A program made the translations under genes and the position numbers. A DNA stretch of 64,000 nt from Phymorhynchus buccinoides (taxonomy: Eukaryota; Mollusca; Gastropoda; Neogastropoda; Raphitomidae). Under the pieces are notes generated by a model. The model was not told the origin of the DNA and made no database searches. It saw only the letters and a program-made list of their open reading frames with translations. How positions within the stretch are numbered: the stretch's first letter is position 1; each line of letters begins with the position of its first letter. Shown in pieces: positions 37,771 through 48,547 of this stretch. The DNA is taken from positions 28,553,091 to 28,617,090 of the forward strand of contig CM065686.1 in assembly GCA_017654935.2 (NCBI GenBank). Direction: 5' to 3'.

Positions 37771-38980
37771 TCCTCTCGACCTGGGAAGGCACATATGGGA
37801 CTTCGAACTCAGAGGTCTGTAGAGGCCCTTAAATGCCAGACAACCGACCCTAAGTGAAGCTTACCTACCACCAAAGTATTCTCGTCCAATAAAATGTTCA
37901 ATGTCTCCTAATTCATTCGAACGTGGATGGCGAAGCTACCAACCAGGGCTTGTCAAGCTACCAGTCTACCTACTCCGCCGCTCCCTACAGGCTTATGAGT
38001 CGAGGCTTTAGTAAGAAAGAAGTCTTGATGCCAGACAACTTGAGCCCCGTCCGGTAGGCTTACGTCTCTAGAATCTGAAAGTACCCTCTTCAAACAGCAG
38101 CGCCTTTATGTTAGGTTTGATTCAGAGGAGTCCTTACTTAATACAAAAATATACGAAGCTAGCTGACGTTGAGAGCTCGACCAGACCGAGACTTGGGGAA
38201 TCTCAATAATACGAGGGCCTCTCATTATATTTTGCAATGTGAAGATTCTGATGTTACAAAAATGTAAATAGTGTCATGAGATAGACCATTATCACAATAC
38301 ATATGTTGCAAATGTTCATTATTTTCCGCCTAGTCATTGCCTTTAAGCAAAGCAAAATATCCACCAAGGTGAATGTTGATCCCAAGCTGTGAACATCTTT
38401 ATATTGCCGAGGTTTTCTATCTATAAACGTGTGCATTTATGCTCAAGGACAGACATTCAAACAAAGGTATTAGATGTTTATAAATTGTTTTTGACACTTT
38501 GCACGGTCAGATATAAAAGTTTAGAACGGGCTGAAGAATTTTCATTTGAGTAAAAGAACGTTAGAAGAAAGTGACCGCTACAATCATTAAGTGACTGTTA
38601 AAACCATAACCAGTGCAAAGCCTCTTGTAGGCACATATTTATGGATAAGTGCTGATAAGATGGAAAACACGAGCATTCATCAGGAAGCCTTGATAATATC
38701 TTGCCAGAACACCCGGGTATGTGGAAACGTTATAACCGTTGAGTGCCCCACTAGTTTACTTAAGAGCAGATATGGGGTATGGTTGAATAAAGCACCCAAA
38801 CTACACAAAATATTTGATGGTGAGAAGTCAGCTGGCATCTAGGACATCGTGACTGATGATAACAGATTTATCTATCAGTATGATATCAATTTTTAAAAAA
38901 GCAATAAATAGCCGTTTGTATGTTCTGGATGAGAAATCATGAGTAAATTTATACAGAAAACAGAGCAGAAGGACAATTTC
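37771..38980. other. Unassigned intergenic sequence
   Basis: No exon, repeat boundary or RNA gene could be supported. An 83-codon frame near 38.6-38.84 kb has no recognisable similarity. Confidence 0.4.
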
Positions 38981-38999
38981 TCAAACACCTTGAATTTGT

Positions 39000-39058
39000 A
39001 CCATACATGTGTATGTGCCTGTGTGTGTATGTCTGTATGTGTGGTGTGTGTGCATGCA

Positions 39059-39104
<46 letters not shown>

Positions 39105-39159
39105 TGAGAAGAGTGTGTGTGTCTGTACGTTGTGTGTGTGTATGCGTGTGTATCTTCTG

Positions 39160-39230
<71 letters not shown>

Positions 39231-39500
39231 TGTCTCTGTGTGTGTCCGTGCAACCTAGTGTCTATGATTTACTGAATGTGAGGTAAAGATCGAGTCTGTG
39301 TGTGTTGTGTGTATGCATGCTTGCATACGCGCGTGTGTGTATGTGTCTATGTGTGCTGCTATGTGCATGTGTTGTTGCTGGCTGTGTCATTTTTGAATAC
39401 TATTTTTGTTGTTTGCTTATTGTTGAGCAATTGGTTGTAAAGCGCTTTGGGCTCATTTGTGGCATAGCGCTATATAAATGTAATGTTATTATTATTACTA
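39000..39500 (+). mobile_element. LINE 3' UTR fragment with GT/GA tracts and TTA tail
   Basis: GT tracts and a short GA run precede TGTTGCTGGCTGTGTCATTT, TTGTAAAGCGCTTTGGGCTC, GCGCTATATAAATG and TTATTATTATTA. The order matches the 3' UTR at 36.0-36.3 kb. The copy starts inside the UTR, with no coding sequence. Confidence 0.8.
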
Positions 39501-39797
39501 CCGAAAAGCTGGTTCCTGGGCCTCAGTTCCTTTCCCAGACAGAAGAGCTATCACTGCAGATTGAAAAATGAGCATCTTTTCCCCCAAAGGCCTTTTTGAT
39601 TTGCCGTCCAAGCACTGATACCCGATTTCCCCTTATTTTATTGTGACAACGCAAGTGAGCACACTGCTCCAGCTATTCAGGACATTTTGCCATAAAACAG
39701 ACTTTTGCAGAGTTCAGTTGGTCACCTATCCACCTAGTTTTCCGACTTAGTCCCGTATTTTATGTGAGGTTTTGGCGAAGGTGGGAGCACATGTGGA

Positions 39798-39834
<37 letters not shown>

Positions 39835-40963
39835 GGGGGTGGGTGGGTGTTAAAGTAGAAGGGTTTCCAGAATCTATTCTCTTGATTAAAACTGGGCAAC
39901 AACCATCATTAGCATTATCATCACTGGCAGCAGCAGGGGCAGCATTAGCAGTAGTGTAGTAGAAACAACAATCATAGAAGCAGCAGCAGTTACGCCGAAA
40001 TTCAAATGAAGACTTTTACAGAATTTGTATTGGTTTTGATTAGCATTTTCCTGAGGTAATCTTATTCATTAGCACCAACCATGAAGAAGGCTAAATTGAA
40101 ATGTCTTGTTCATCACCCTGTTGGGGTGACAAATCGCCACAATCTGTTACCACATATTGCATTTTGCAAGTTTATAACAATGTGATCAACAACCCCCTAC
40201 ACAGACTTCGATGCTTCGTAAGTTGATGTTTATGCATCTCTGGTGGTTAACCAGCTAGCTGTGCTGCCGTCTGTCATAAAATGCTGTTTGGATTGATTGT
40301 AACAGTTTGTAAGTCCTACAAGGCTACTTCGGTGAGAAATGAGAATACCAGCTAGAAAGCACTGATACAATGAAACCGGCGGTAAGGACACTTCAAAATT
40401 GACCTTTGCTCGTTCCGCCCCATATCCCCCAAGCCCCGTTCATTAATCAAACGAGCTGCCTTGGTTGTGCATTTTGGAAGGAAGTAAGGAGGGAAGAAAG
40501 GAAGGAACGAAGGAACTAAGCAAGGAAACAAGCTTCAATAAGATTATGAACAACACAAGCCATTTAGCGTTTTGATGACCAAAAAGAAGGCAAAAACCTC
40601 AGAGGTGACCTGAGTTTGTTTTTTGTTTTTCTCTCCAGTTCGAAGGCCCGCCTGCACATCCCCCAAAACTAAACTCTATGGATGCAAACAGGAGCTGGAG
40701 AAGGCGACTACAGTGTATAGAGTGTGTACTTTGGAAGAAAGTAAGGAAGGAAGGAAGTGAGGAAGGAAGGAAGCAAGGAAGGAAGCAAGGAAGGAAGGAA
40801 GAAAGGTTTCCATAAGAATATAATGTAGGCAATCCGGTTTACTGAGCAATAGGCTTACTGTAAAATGAGGAAACAAACAATTGAAGTTTCAACAAAACTG
40901 ACGAGCACTATCGCAAAGAAGAGACGAGAGTTCTTTCAGCCCACGTAACAATCCCAACGAAGT
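39501..40963. other. Intergenic sequence with GGAA repeats
   Basis: A GT run lies at about 39799-39832. Two GGAA-rich tracts (about 40480-40525 and 40735-40806) occur in related contexts and look like a diverged local duplication. The 3' UTR of the cyclophilin gene must lie just below 40964; no canonical signal was found close by. Confidence 0.45.
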
Positions 40964-41458
40964 CTACAGCTGTCCACTGGCGGTGATGACTACTTTCTGT
41001 GAGGTTTTCCCGTTCTGGCTGCCGACTTTCTCAATGGCCCTGACCACGTCCATGCCATCCACCACCTTGCCGAACACCACGTGCTTGCCATCCAGCCAGG
41101 CCGTTGCCGCGGTGCAGAGGAAGAACTGAGAGCCGTTGGTGTTAGCACCAGCGTTGGCCATGGACAGAATTCCTTCTCCGGTGTGCTTCAGCGTTAAGTT
41201 TTCATCCTCAAACTTGGCTCCGTAGATGCTCTTGCCACCGGTGCCGTTGTGGTTGGTGAAGTCTCCTCCCTGGCACATGAAACCAGGAATCACTCGATGG
41301 AAGGAGGAGCCTTTGTAGCCGAACCCTTTCTCGCCCGTGCAAAGCGCTCTGAAGTTCTCCGCTGTTTTGGGAACCACGTCGGATCGTAGCTCCATGGTAA
41401 TTCTCCCTGCTGGCTGGTCCCCTATTGTCATGTCAAAATAAACCTTTGGCAAGGCCAT
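40964..41458 (-). CDS. PPIA: Peptidyl-prolyl cis-trans isomerase, cyclophilin A
   Basis: A complete 164-residue single-domain cyclophilin in one uninterrupted frame. Catalytic and ligand-site residues of the family are in place by alignment to human cyclophilin A: R55 and F60 in [16 protein letters not shown]63, and W121 in [31 protein letters not shown] is also intact. There is no signal peptide or extra domain, so it is cytosolic. The reaction is isomerisation of X-Pro bonds. The coding region has no introns. On the minus strand a likely acceptor (TTTTGTTTCAG, exon from 41558) lies 100 bp upstream of the ATG, suggesting a 5' UTR intron and arguing against a processed copy. The symbol is by family orthology only. 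Confidence 0.95.
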   Translation of the reverse strand: MALPKVYFDMTIGDQPAGRITMELRSDVVPKTAENFRALCTGEKGFGYKGSSFHRVIPGFMCQGGDFTNHNGTGGKSIYGAKFEDENLTLKHTGEGILSMANAGANTNGSQFFLCTAATAWLDGKHVVFGKVVDGMDVVRAIEKVGSQNGKTSQKVVITASGQL

Positions 41459-41558
41459 GGCGCTTGGAGTTTAGCCTGTTGTACGTTCGGAAGGACACCG
41501 GCACAAAATGAAGACTGCTGCTTTACTCGTTTGTTTTGCCTCTTGGCTTACTTATCTC

Positions 41559-41993
41559 CTGAAACAAAACAATGCAAGAGAAACTTTTGCTTCCTGAACT
41601 AAATAATTATGTCGGTCACACAGGAATCAATATCAAAATATATCTCCATCAAACATCTAAAAGTCAAGGTATGAGAGACATCATTATCAGATTATTATCA
41701 AATTCTCAAGTAAAGACATACATGTACCCAACCTATGATTATTTTCAAGTGTATAAGACTAATATTAATACATTGTTATATAATCCAACCGTCTAGATCA
41801 ATTTATACCACTTCTAAGTTCGATATGGATGTCGTCTAATGTAGCGTACATAATGATAATTGGTGTAGTCTACTTTCAATGACATTAGCATAGCAGTTGG
41901 ACACTATATGTTTCTGTTTTAAGCCTTTTGCCCTAAATCTCTCTATCTCTTGGTCTCTTCTCTCTTTTGTCAGTCTCTCTCTTACACAGACAC

Positions 41994-41996
<3 letters not shown>
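41559..41996. other. Sequence upstream of cyclophilin A
   Basis: Presumed 5' UTR intron and promoter side of the minus-strand gene. AT-rich, with nothing else supported. Confidence 0.4.

Positions 41997-42055
<59 letters not shown>
41997..42055. repeat. (GA)n microsatellite
   Basis: A pure GA run of about 58 bp. Confidence 0.95.
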
Positions 42056-42056
<1 letters not shown>

Positions 42057-42124
42057 AATCAGTCTCCAACAATAATCTTCTTGATCTTGATGATGTGTTA
42101 CCTCCCATGTTTTGTACAGTCTAT

Positions 42125-42523
42125 TACCTTCGGGGCCCCGCTACAAGACTTTCAAAGTATCCGCCAGGGCACAGAAAAGTTTCATCCCGAGATCCATCCA
42201 CCTCTTAAACTCATGATCCTTTTGAATGTCTGCTCGTGTTGAAATATTCTACCTTAATCCTTATGTTGTGTGTATCTACGTGACCTGTGTAATCCTAAAA
42301 TATGTATTTTATGCTCATGCATGCCAAATGTCAATATCCCTATGCATTTTGTTCATCTTTGTAATACTAATTCATCTTTGTAATTCTTATGTGACTTATC
42401 CAAAATTGTGCTTATATTTATGCATGCTGAATGTCAATGTTTCTGTTGTACGGCACCTGGACGAAATTTCTCCTTGAGATGATAAAGTGATTTTGAATTT
42501 TGAATTTGAATTTGAATTGAAGA
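42125..42523 (+). pseudogene. LINE 3' fragment with TTTGAA-type tail
   Basis: PRYKTFKVSARAQKSFIPRS followed by IHLLNS and a stop is the same C-terminus as at 3.1 kb on the other strand. The 3' UTR has an internal repeat (TGCATGCCAAATGTCAAT and TGCATGCTGAATGTCAAT). It ends GATAAAGTGATTTTGAATTT with further TTTGAA units to 42523. Here the tail is not followed by a microsatellite. Confidence 0.82.
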
Positions 42524-42689
42524 ATCACTCTGTGGCATTACATCAACGAAAACTAGGGGAGAACACGCCCTAATATAAGTTTATGACCTGGCCAACCAGC
42601 GCACGTTTACCGTGCAACCAAATCCCAGCAACCTAAACTAACTAAAACTTGGAGAAAGGGGCTGGGGATGTGGGGAGGGGGGGGGGCTG

Positions 42690-42895
42690 GAAGTTTTTTT
42701 TCTCCCAGGGGCCTGCTGGAGGAGGGTCTAAAAGTCCTCCACGGACCCTGCGGAAACAACCTTGGTGGTCAGGCTGTTCCACTCCCGGATGGTTCTGAGA
42801 AAGAAGCTGTTTCTTAATGCTAAATCCTTTACAGGCTGAATATTGAAACAGAGCTCATTGTTTCTAGCTAATCGACGTTCAGTCTGGGGATGTGC
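42690..42895 (-). pseudogene. LINE C-terminal fragment (family with RTIREWN motif)
   Basis: The minus strand gives LARNNELCFNIQPVKDLALR, NSFFLRTIREWNSLTTKVVS, then VEDF and a stop. The same FLRTIREWN signature occurs at 50.92-51.35 kb. Confidence 0.8.
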
Positions 42896-42929
42896 ATACA
42901 ATTTTTTTTAAGCGATTCCCATTGTAATG

Positions 42930-43275
42930 CTGATACAATTAGAGAAAAATGGTTAACTTGCAGTAAAGATGTGTTTTTTGTTAATAACTTGCAAAAGGAG
43001 GCGCGATTTTTTAAAGTATTGTTCTATTTTATCATTCATGACTCGCATAGAAAAGTTTGTTACACTGCTTTCTTCCAAGAACCAAGGCGATTGAAAGTTC
43101 GACAGAACTCAATTGATTTACAAAAAGTGAGCATTCACAGATAGAGTGCGGTCTGTGAAAAATATGTGTAGCAGATTTGAGAAAAGAACTACTTTAATAT
43201 TGGTTTCTGCATAAAAATGATCTATGAATCGAGCAAGAAATCTATTTTCACTTTAGGAATGGCTTCTTTCACGTC
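42930..43275 (+). repeat. Diverged duplicate segment D, copy 1
   Basis: It aligns collinearly with 44705-45022 over about 320 bp: ATGGTTAACTTG context, ATTGTTCTATTTTATCATTC against ATTGGTCTATTTTTTCAATC, ATTCACAGATAGAGT against ATTCACAGATAGTGT, and GTTTCTGCATAAAAAT against GTTTTTGCATAAAAAA. Confidence 0.75.
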
Positions 43276-43448
43276 ACATCACGTCACGTGCGAGAGAATG
43301 AGATCGCCTTGTGACGACGATCATGTTTCAAACGGACTGAATTAAAGTGTCAGAAACACAAGATCGGATACATTGTGCATTATGATAATACTTATTTATA
43401 GCGTCGAAGCAAACGTAAGTATAAGATTATTCCGGTGCATCACGTTTT

Positions 43449-43700
43449 GCCCAATCACCTTTCGCCCAATCACCTTTCGCCCAATTGGAAATTATACCGG
43501 TTTACATCCATCACGTTCCGCCCAAAAATCATGCAAGGAAATCAGGGAATTGAATCAATAATTTAATGGTTGAATCAAACAGATATTTAAAAAAGAAAGA
43601 AATAAAAAAAAGGGAATAAATGTCATTGCAGGTCTTAAGGTTAGGGCTCGCGCTAAGAAACCATTTTGGGCGAACAGTGCTAGAGCAATTTGGGCGAACC
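43449..43700. repeat. CGCCCAA-type short repeats in opposite orientation
   Basis: CCAATCACCTTTCGC-type units occur in tandem at 43449-43490. TTGGGCGAAC occurs twice at 43667-43699 on the other strand, so the flanks face each other. Confidence 0.5.
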
Positions 43701-44311
43701 GTGGCACATTCCTTTTGCTGAGCTTCGACTCGGAGGTACTTACTGATACGCAACGAGAACAAAGACTAGGCGAAAAGTGATGTATCCGATTATTCGTATA
43801 AAGCAAAATAATGCTTTGAATAAACGCTAAACTCAGCAAAGGATGACACTTTACGTTGAGTCATGCTAGAGAAGGTGAGATTAGCGTCCAATCGGTCAGA
43901 CTCTTATGGACGGTAGGAGTCGTGCAGCTAAGCCCAGCCATTTCACATCGACGGAAGTACCACCGTTAAGAAAGGGAAGTCACTCTTCTTATAAAAACAT
44001 GTAAACAAACCGAAACACGTTTTAGTAGCAGTCGTCATTTCCGCAATTCCGGTGAGCCTAAAACGAGTCAAATGTTTGTGTGATCGGTAGCTGTCAGGCT
44101 TTGATGACAGCAGACAACTGAGCAGCGGAAATGTTCTGTACGTGACAAAAAGATTTACAAAAAGGATTGACCTATTTCAACCCCTTCAGTTAAACTGTGC
44201 TTAAAGGGGCACCCTAACGGATGAGATTTTGTAAGAAACTCGTCCAGATCACCAGGAAAACAAACTTTAAAGAGATCGCAACACTCACATTGTTCTGGTT
44301 TCCTAGAAATC

Positions 44312-44604
44312 AAACCGTCAAATCGGCGATTCCTCCTTGGCGGATGTGCTGGAAGTCAAATTCTTTCACCCAAAGAGAAGGCGTGTGCAGCCTGCAATAA
44401 AAGCCTTTCTTTTCTTCTTTTTTTTCCTTCAGATTATCTAAAGGAGTTTCGCTCACAGCAAAGGAAACAGCTCCAATGTTTATTTTACTGCACTACAAAA
44501 AAAGAAAACGCTTAAACCACAATGAGTGACCTTCACCCACCCCATCCAAAATGGCTTATCTCTCCGACATCTCCGCCAAGGAGGAATCGCAGTTTTGACG
44601 GTTT
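44312..44604. repeat. 33-bp inverted repeat
   Basis: 44312-44344 and 44572-44604 are near-perfect reverse complements, with the perfect core GCGATTCCTCCTTGGCGGA. The spacer is about 227 bp. Confidence 0.8.
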
Positions 44605-44704
44605 AATTTGGCTGGCACACTTGATTATCGGTCACCTAGGTATATCTTAGGTACGACAAGGAAAACAAAACTTACGTAATTCTCAGAGTTGTACTAATAA
44701 AATG

Positions 44705-45022
44705 AAAGAAAAATACCTAAATTGGAGTAGACATGCGTTTTTTGTCAATAGTTTTTAAAAATAGGTACGATGTTGTTGAAACATTGGTCTATTTTTTCAA
44801 TCATGACTCAAATACAGAATGTGTGACATATTTCTTCCAACAATCAAGATGATTGAAAGCTGAACAAAACTCCACTATTTTTTTTAGAAAAACGGTATTC
44901 ACAGATAGTGTATTGTCTGAAGAAACTATAATGTAGCTTTTTTTTTTAGAAAAGAAGCTCTTCAATATTTGTTTTTGCATAAAAAAATATTTCAGTCGAA
45001 GAAAACTTCTTATTTCGGCTTT
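44705..45022 (+). repeat. Diverged duplicate segment D, copy 2
   Basis: Partner of 42930-43275. It ends exactly where the foldback at 45023 starts. Confidence 0.72.
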
Positions 45023-45747
45023 CCGGTGTAACACGCCAAAAAGACTACGCCCAAAACACTCTAGAGTCTTTTTCGCGTACACCAGAGTCTTTTTCGCGTA
45101 CACCAGAGTCTTTTTCGCGTGGACACACGCCTAAAATACTCTACGCCAAAAGAACTCTAGAGTCTTTTTCGCGTACACCAGAGTCTTTTTCGCGTACACC
45201 AGAGTCTTTTTCGCGTGGACACACGCCTAAAATACTCTACGCCAAAAGAACTCTAGAGTCTTTTTCGCGTACACCAGAGTCTTTTTCGCGTGAACACACG
45301 CTGAAAAGACTCTACGCCAAAAAGACTCTCTGTACGCGAAAAAGACTCTAGTAAGGGAAATAACCAGCATTTCCCTATTAAGAGTAACGGAACGTAGATG
45401 AAAATCCTCTACATAGTAGTGGTGGTAACTGTAACCCATTGAACAGAGGCAATGATAGCAACAAGAACACAGTGAAAAGGATTTTCATCTACGTTCCGTT
45501 ACTCTTAATAGGGAAATGCTGGTTATTTCCCTTACTAGAGTCTTTTTCGCGTACAGAGAGTCTTTTTTGGCGTAGAGTCTTTTCAGCGTGTGTCCACGCG
45601 AAAAAGACTCTGGTATGCGCGAAAAAGACTCTAGAGTTCTTTTGGCGTAGAGTATTTTAGGCGTGTGTCCACGCGAAAAAGACTCTGGTGTACGCGAAAA
45701 AGACTCTAGAGTGGTTTGGGCGTAGTCTTTTTGGCGTGTTACACCGG
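45023..45747. mobile_element. Foldback element with tandem-repeat arms
   Basis: The left arm 45023-45408 and right arm 45478-45747 are inverted, starting CCGGTGTAACACGCC and ending GGCGTGTTACACCGG. The inner 60 bp or so (through CGTAGATGAAAATCCT) is an exact match around a 69-bp apex. Both arms are built from ~97-bp units containing AGAGTCTTTTTCGCGTACAC. The left arm has about three units and the right about two. No coding capacity. Confidence 0.9.
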
Positions 45748-45993
45748 CGCTGTCGCATGAAAATAGGTAGCTCGTAAAAATAAGTAGCTCGCTATTATGA
45801 GTCTGTATTTGCGACAACCACAAATTTCACTTTTTCTGTACTTTAACCATTTAACTAACCCTAACCCTAACCCTATCCCTAACCCTAGAAAAAAGTGAAA
45901 TTTGTGGTTCATGCTCAATGTCGCAAATACACACTGTCATAGGTAGCGAGCTACTTATTTTTACGAGCTACCTATTTTCATGCGACAGGCGCC
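45746..45993. repeat. Foldback with telomere-type repeat at its apex
   Basis: The arms are 45746-45840 and about 45887-45993 (GGCGCTGTCGCATGAAAATA inverted to CATGCGACAGGCGCC, plus shared AGGTAGCTCGTAAAAATAAG). The loop at 45853-45888 is five to six CCCTAA units with one T-for-A change. It shares its left edge with the preceding foldback. Confidence 0.9.
45853..45888. repeat. Interstitial telomeric repeat (CCCTAA)n
   Basis: About six CCCTAA units (one CCCTAT) read on the plus strand. The complement TTAGGG is the telomere repeat of many animals including molluscs. Confidence 0.92.
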
Positions 45994-46382
45994 ACCTTAC
46001 ATTGACTCGTCTCGTGCATTGACGTATTTATTAGTGTAATCGTCATCAAACTGACGTATTGATCATCATTACGTCAGTCGTCCGTGCATAGATCGAACAA
46101 AAAACAATCGAACTTTCATCGCTCTAGATTTTTTAGGAAGTTTCAAAACCACACATGTGCAACATTAAACACTTACATTTTAAGTATCGAAACAAACGAA
46201 TGTCATTTTCTGATACCGCTGGTCGAATGAAGTAAAATATTGTAAGCTTACAAGCTTAGGCCTACAAGCAAGAATCGCATTGTTGTCTTTGAGTCCGTCA
46301 TTCAGTTTGTAAACAGAAGTGCGCATGCGTTGTCATCGGCCTTGACATTTCACACGCGTCATTTCCTATGTGGAAATAAAAC

Positions 46383-46667
46383 GGCGAATTGTTGGTACCC
46401 ACGTGTCGTCATATCCGGCCACAAGGAGCGCCATATTATGGGAGACCGCCATCTTAGTCCTTACCTTTTTTTGAAAAATGCCAGATCGATGCTGCATATT
46501 TGGCTGTTCCAATTCGAAACTTATCTAAACTGTATTTATAACATCTGGATGTTTTCTTTACACATTTAGATAACATTTTCACTTTGTTTACACACAAATA
46601 AGGACTAAGATGGCGATACTTCCGTTGGAATGGTCGAGATGCGCACGCAGGTGGGTTGGAGCCATAC
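46383..46667 (-). mobile_element. MITE-like family M, copy A (inverted)
   Basis: Reverse complement of the ~280-bp unit found at 47253, 51476 and 52019. Within the unit the 17-bp block GCCATCTTAGTCCTTA occurs near both ends in opposite orientation. The termini GGCTCC-AACCCACCTG and CACGTGGGTACC-AGC are weakly inverted. Confidence 0.85.
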
Positions 46668-47252
46668 GCCTCGATTTTGACTTAACTATTTCTATGACTG
46701 GAGTAGATCTAACCCAAATCTTTAAAAAAAAATTGATCAAGCTTCACACCGGTGATTAATCTTACTGCAGCTTATCTTTGTTAGCGCGCCTCGGGCACAG
46801 CTTTTCAACTATCGATGCGCTGAGTGAAGCTTCTTGTTCTCTCTAAATCAACAGCTATGTAAATAAACCGAAACAAAGCAATCACTTCCGGTGAATCGAA
46901 AACGATGCGCAGGACTTCGCAAAAAAAGAGGCAAAATCAGAAATCGGCACGTTTAATACGGGGCATTTAGGAAAAATTTGGCATGGTAGAACTGTTTTTA
47001 AACCTTTGAGAACATCACTAGAAGGCTTCATCTAGTATCCGGTACTCTTAATTAGCGTGAGGTGGCCTTAATTAGCGAGCGGACAACTGATTCTGTCAAC
47101 GCTTTTCAACTCGGTAAATCTCCGCACCGCCGATCAGTGATCTGTCTGAAAGATGCGCATTTGAAAGCGAGGAAGATGAATCCTCTGTACACCCGTCACG
47201 ACTTCTTTTAAGGTAAAAAATATGCAGCGACAAGAAAAAAATCATCTTTTTA
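46668..47252. other. Spacer between inverted copies of family M
   Basis: A 585-bp spacer with no recognised gene. Copies A and B face each other around it, making a composite inverted-repeat structure of about 1.16 kb. Confidence 0.6.
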
Positions 47253-47538
47253 GTATGGCTCCAACCCACCTGCGTGCGCATCTCGACCATTCCAACGGAA
47301 GTATCGCCATCTTAGTCCTTATTTGTGTGTAAACAAAGTGAAAATGTTATCTAAATGTGTAAAGAAAACATCCAGATGTTATAAATGCAGTTTAGATAAG
47401 TTTCGAATTGGAACAGGCAAATATGCAGCATCGATCTGGCATTTTTCAAAAAAAGGTAAGGACTAAGATGGCGGTCTCCCATAATATGGCGCTCCTTGTG
47501 GCCGGATATGACGACACGTGGGTACCAGCAATTGGCCA
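47253..47538 (+). mobile_element. MITE-like family M, copy B
   Basis: It pairs with copy A over about 285 bp at high identity, including CTGCGTGCGCATCTCGACC and GGCGCTCCTTGTGGCCGGAT. Confidence 0.87.
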
Positions 47539-47780
47539 GTTTGCAAACTCGAAAAGTTTCGGGGTTTTTTATTCGCTTAAATTTAAACAAAGGGACGTAA
47601 CTCTGTGTCAGACTGGCACAAATACGGTCATCGCTATATATCTAATTTCAGAGAACGAGATTTGGTTTCGAGCTATCGATACAGATCAAAACAATCTTAA
47701 AACTGGCCCCTGAAGTTGTCTATGAAACCAAACTTTTATTTTAAGGCGTCTAAGTCACGAAAACGACACATTTATGCACT

Positions 47781-47950
47781 TTAACCCTTTCACCGCCAAA
47801 GTCGCATTTTAGCACCACAGTGATTTAACACCTATGTCACAGCCCCACATGGCCGAAAGGCCAAAGAGGGCGCAAAACATTATTTCTTCCTTACACCTAT
47901 GTCACCACAAGGCATCAAATTGGGGTCTATTATCCAAAGACCCCATTGAG
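47781..47950 (-). mobile_element. piggyBac-like MITE, truncated reverse copy
   Basis: TTAACCCTTTCACCGCCAA starts a segment homologous to the complement of 36394-36640 (TTTAGCACCACAGTGA, then CACCTATGTCAC and AAGGCATCAAA). Homology fades near 47950. Confidence 0.75.
47841..47892 (+). mobile_element. 52-bp insert (family G) with 13-bp target duplication
   Basis: AGCCCCACATGGCCGAAAGG through ATTATTTCTTCCTT is flanked by ACACCTATGTCAC on both sides (47828-47840 and 47893-47905). The related MITE at 36.4-36.6 kb has a single CCTATGTCAC at the same point, which is the empty site. A duplication of this length is typical of LINE-mediated retroposition. The insert contains the hairpin GGCCGAAAGGCC. 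Confidence 0.88.
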
Positions 47951-48547
47951 TGTAATACCTACAGAACGCACAAGGAGCACCTGAATCTAGTCCCACAAGA
48001 TTTGGCTTAATAATTCTTACCACTAATATGAAATAATATGACAAATATGAAACTTAACTGAGTGACTATTCAAGCAAAAAAATAAAACTGAGACTGACCT
48101 GACTGGACAAGAATCCAAAATAAAGAAAACATTCGCATACATGTGTCTGGAATCACAGATTGCCCCTGATACCACAAATTGCAAATGACGATCAAATGAC
48201 GTTGACGTCATTAATTATTCTATGTGTCAGAAGTCAGGACTGGGGCTCTGTAGGGGAAACTTACCACGTTTTTATGTAACTTTTTTTTTCTGTGGAGCAA
48301 AAACAACCTTTTTCGCTTCTCGTAAATAACGTGCAGAATGATGCAAAATCGATCTGGATTGTAAACTCTGACATAATTCAAAGTCACAGACAAGCATAAA
48401 ACTGAACGCAATCATACTGTTTGCTCAAAGTTAGCAAAAATGCGCTGACCTTTTTTCTTCTGTGTACTCTGCTATCTTGAAATCTCGTCTAGGGGTAATT
48501 AGCTCAAATGACGCAGTTAAGGGTAGTCAGTAGGCCTAGTTTAGTAG
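47951..48547. other. Unassigned AT-rich sequence
   Basis: No gene or repeat boundary recognised between the MITE and the large foldback. Confidence 0.45.
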
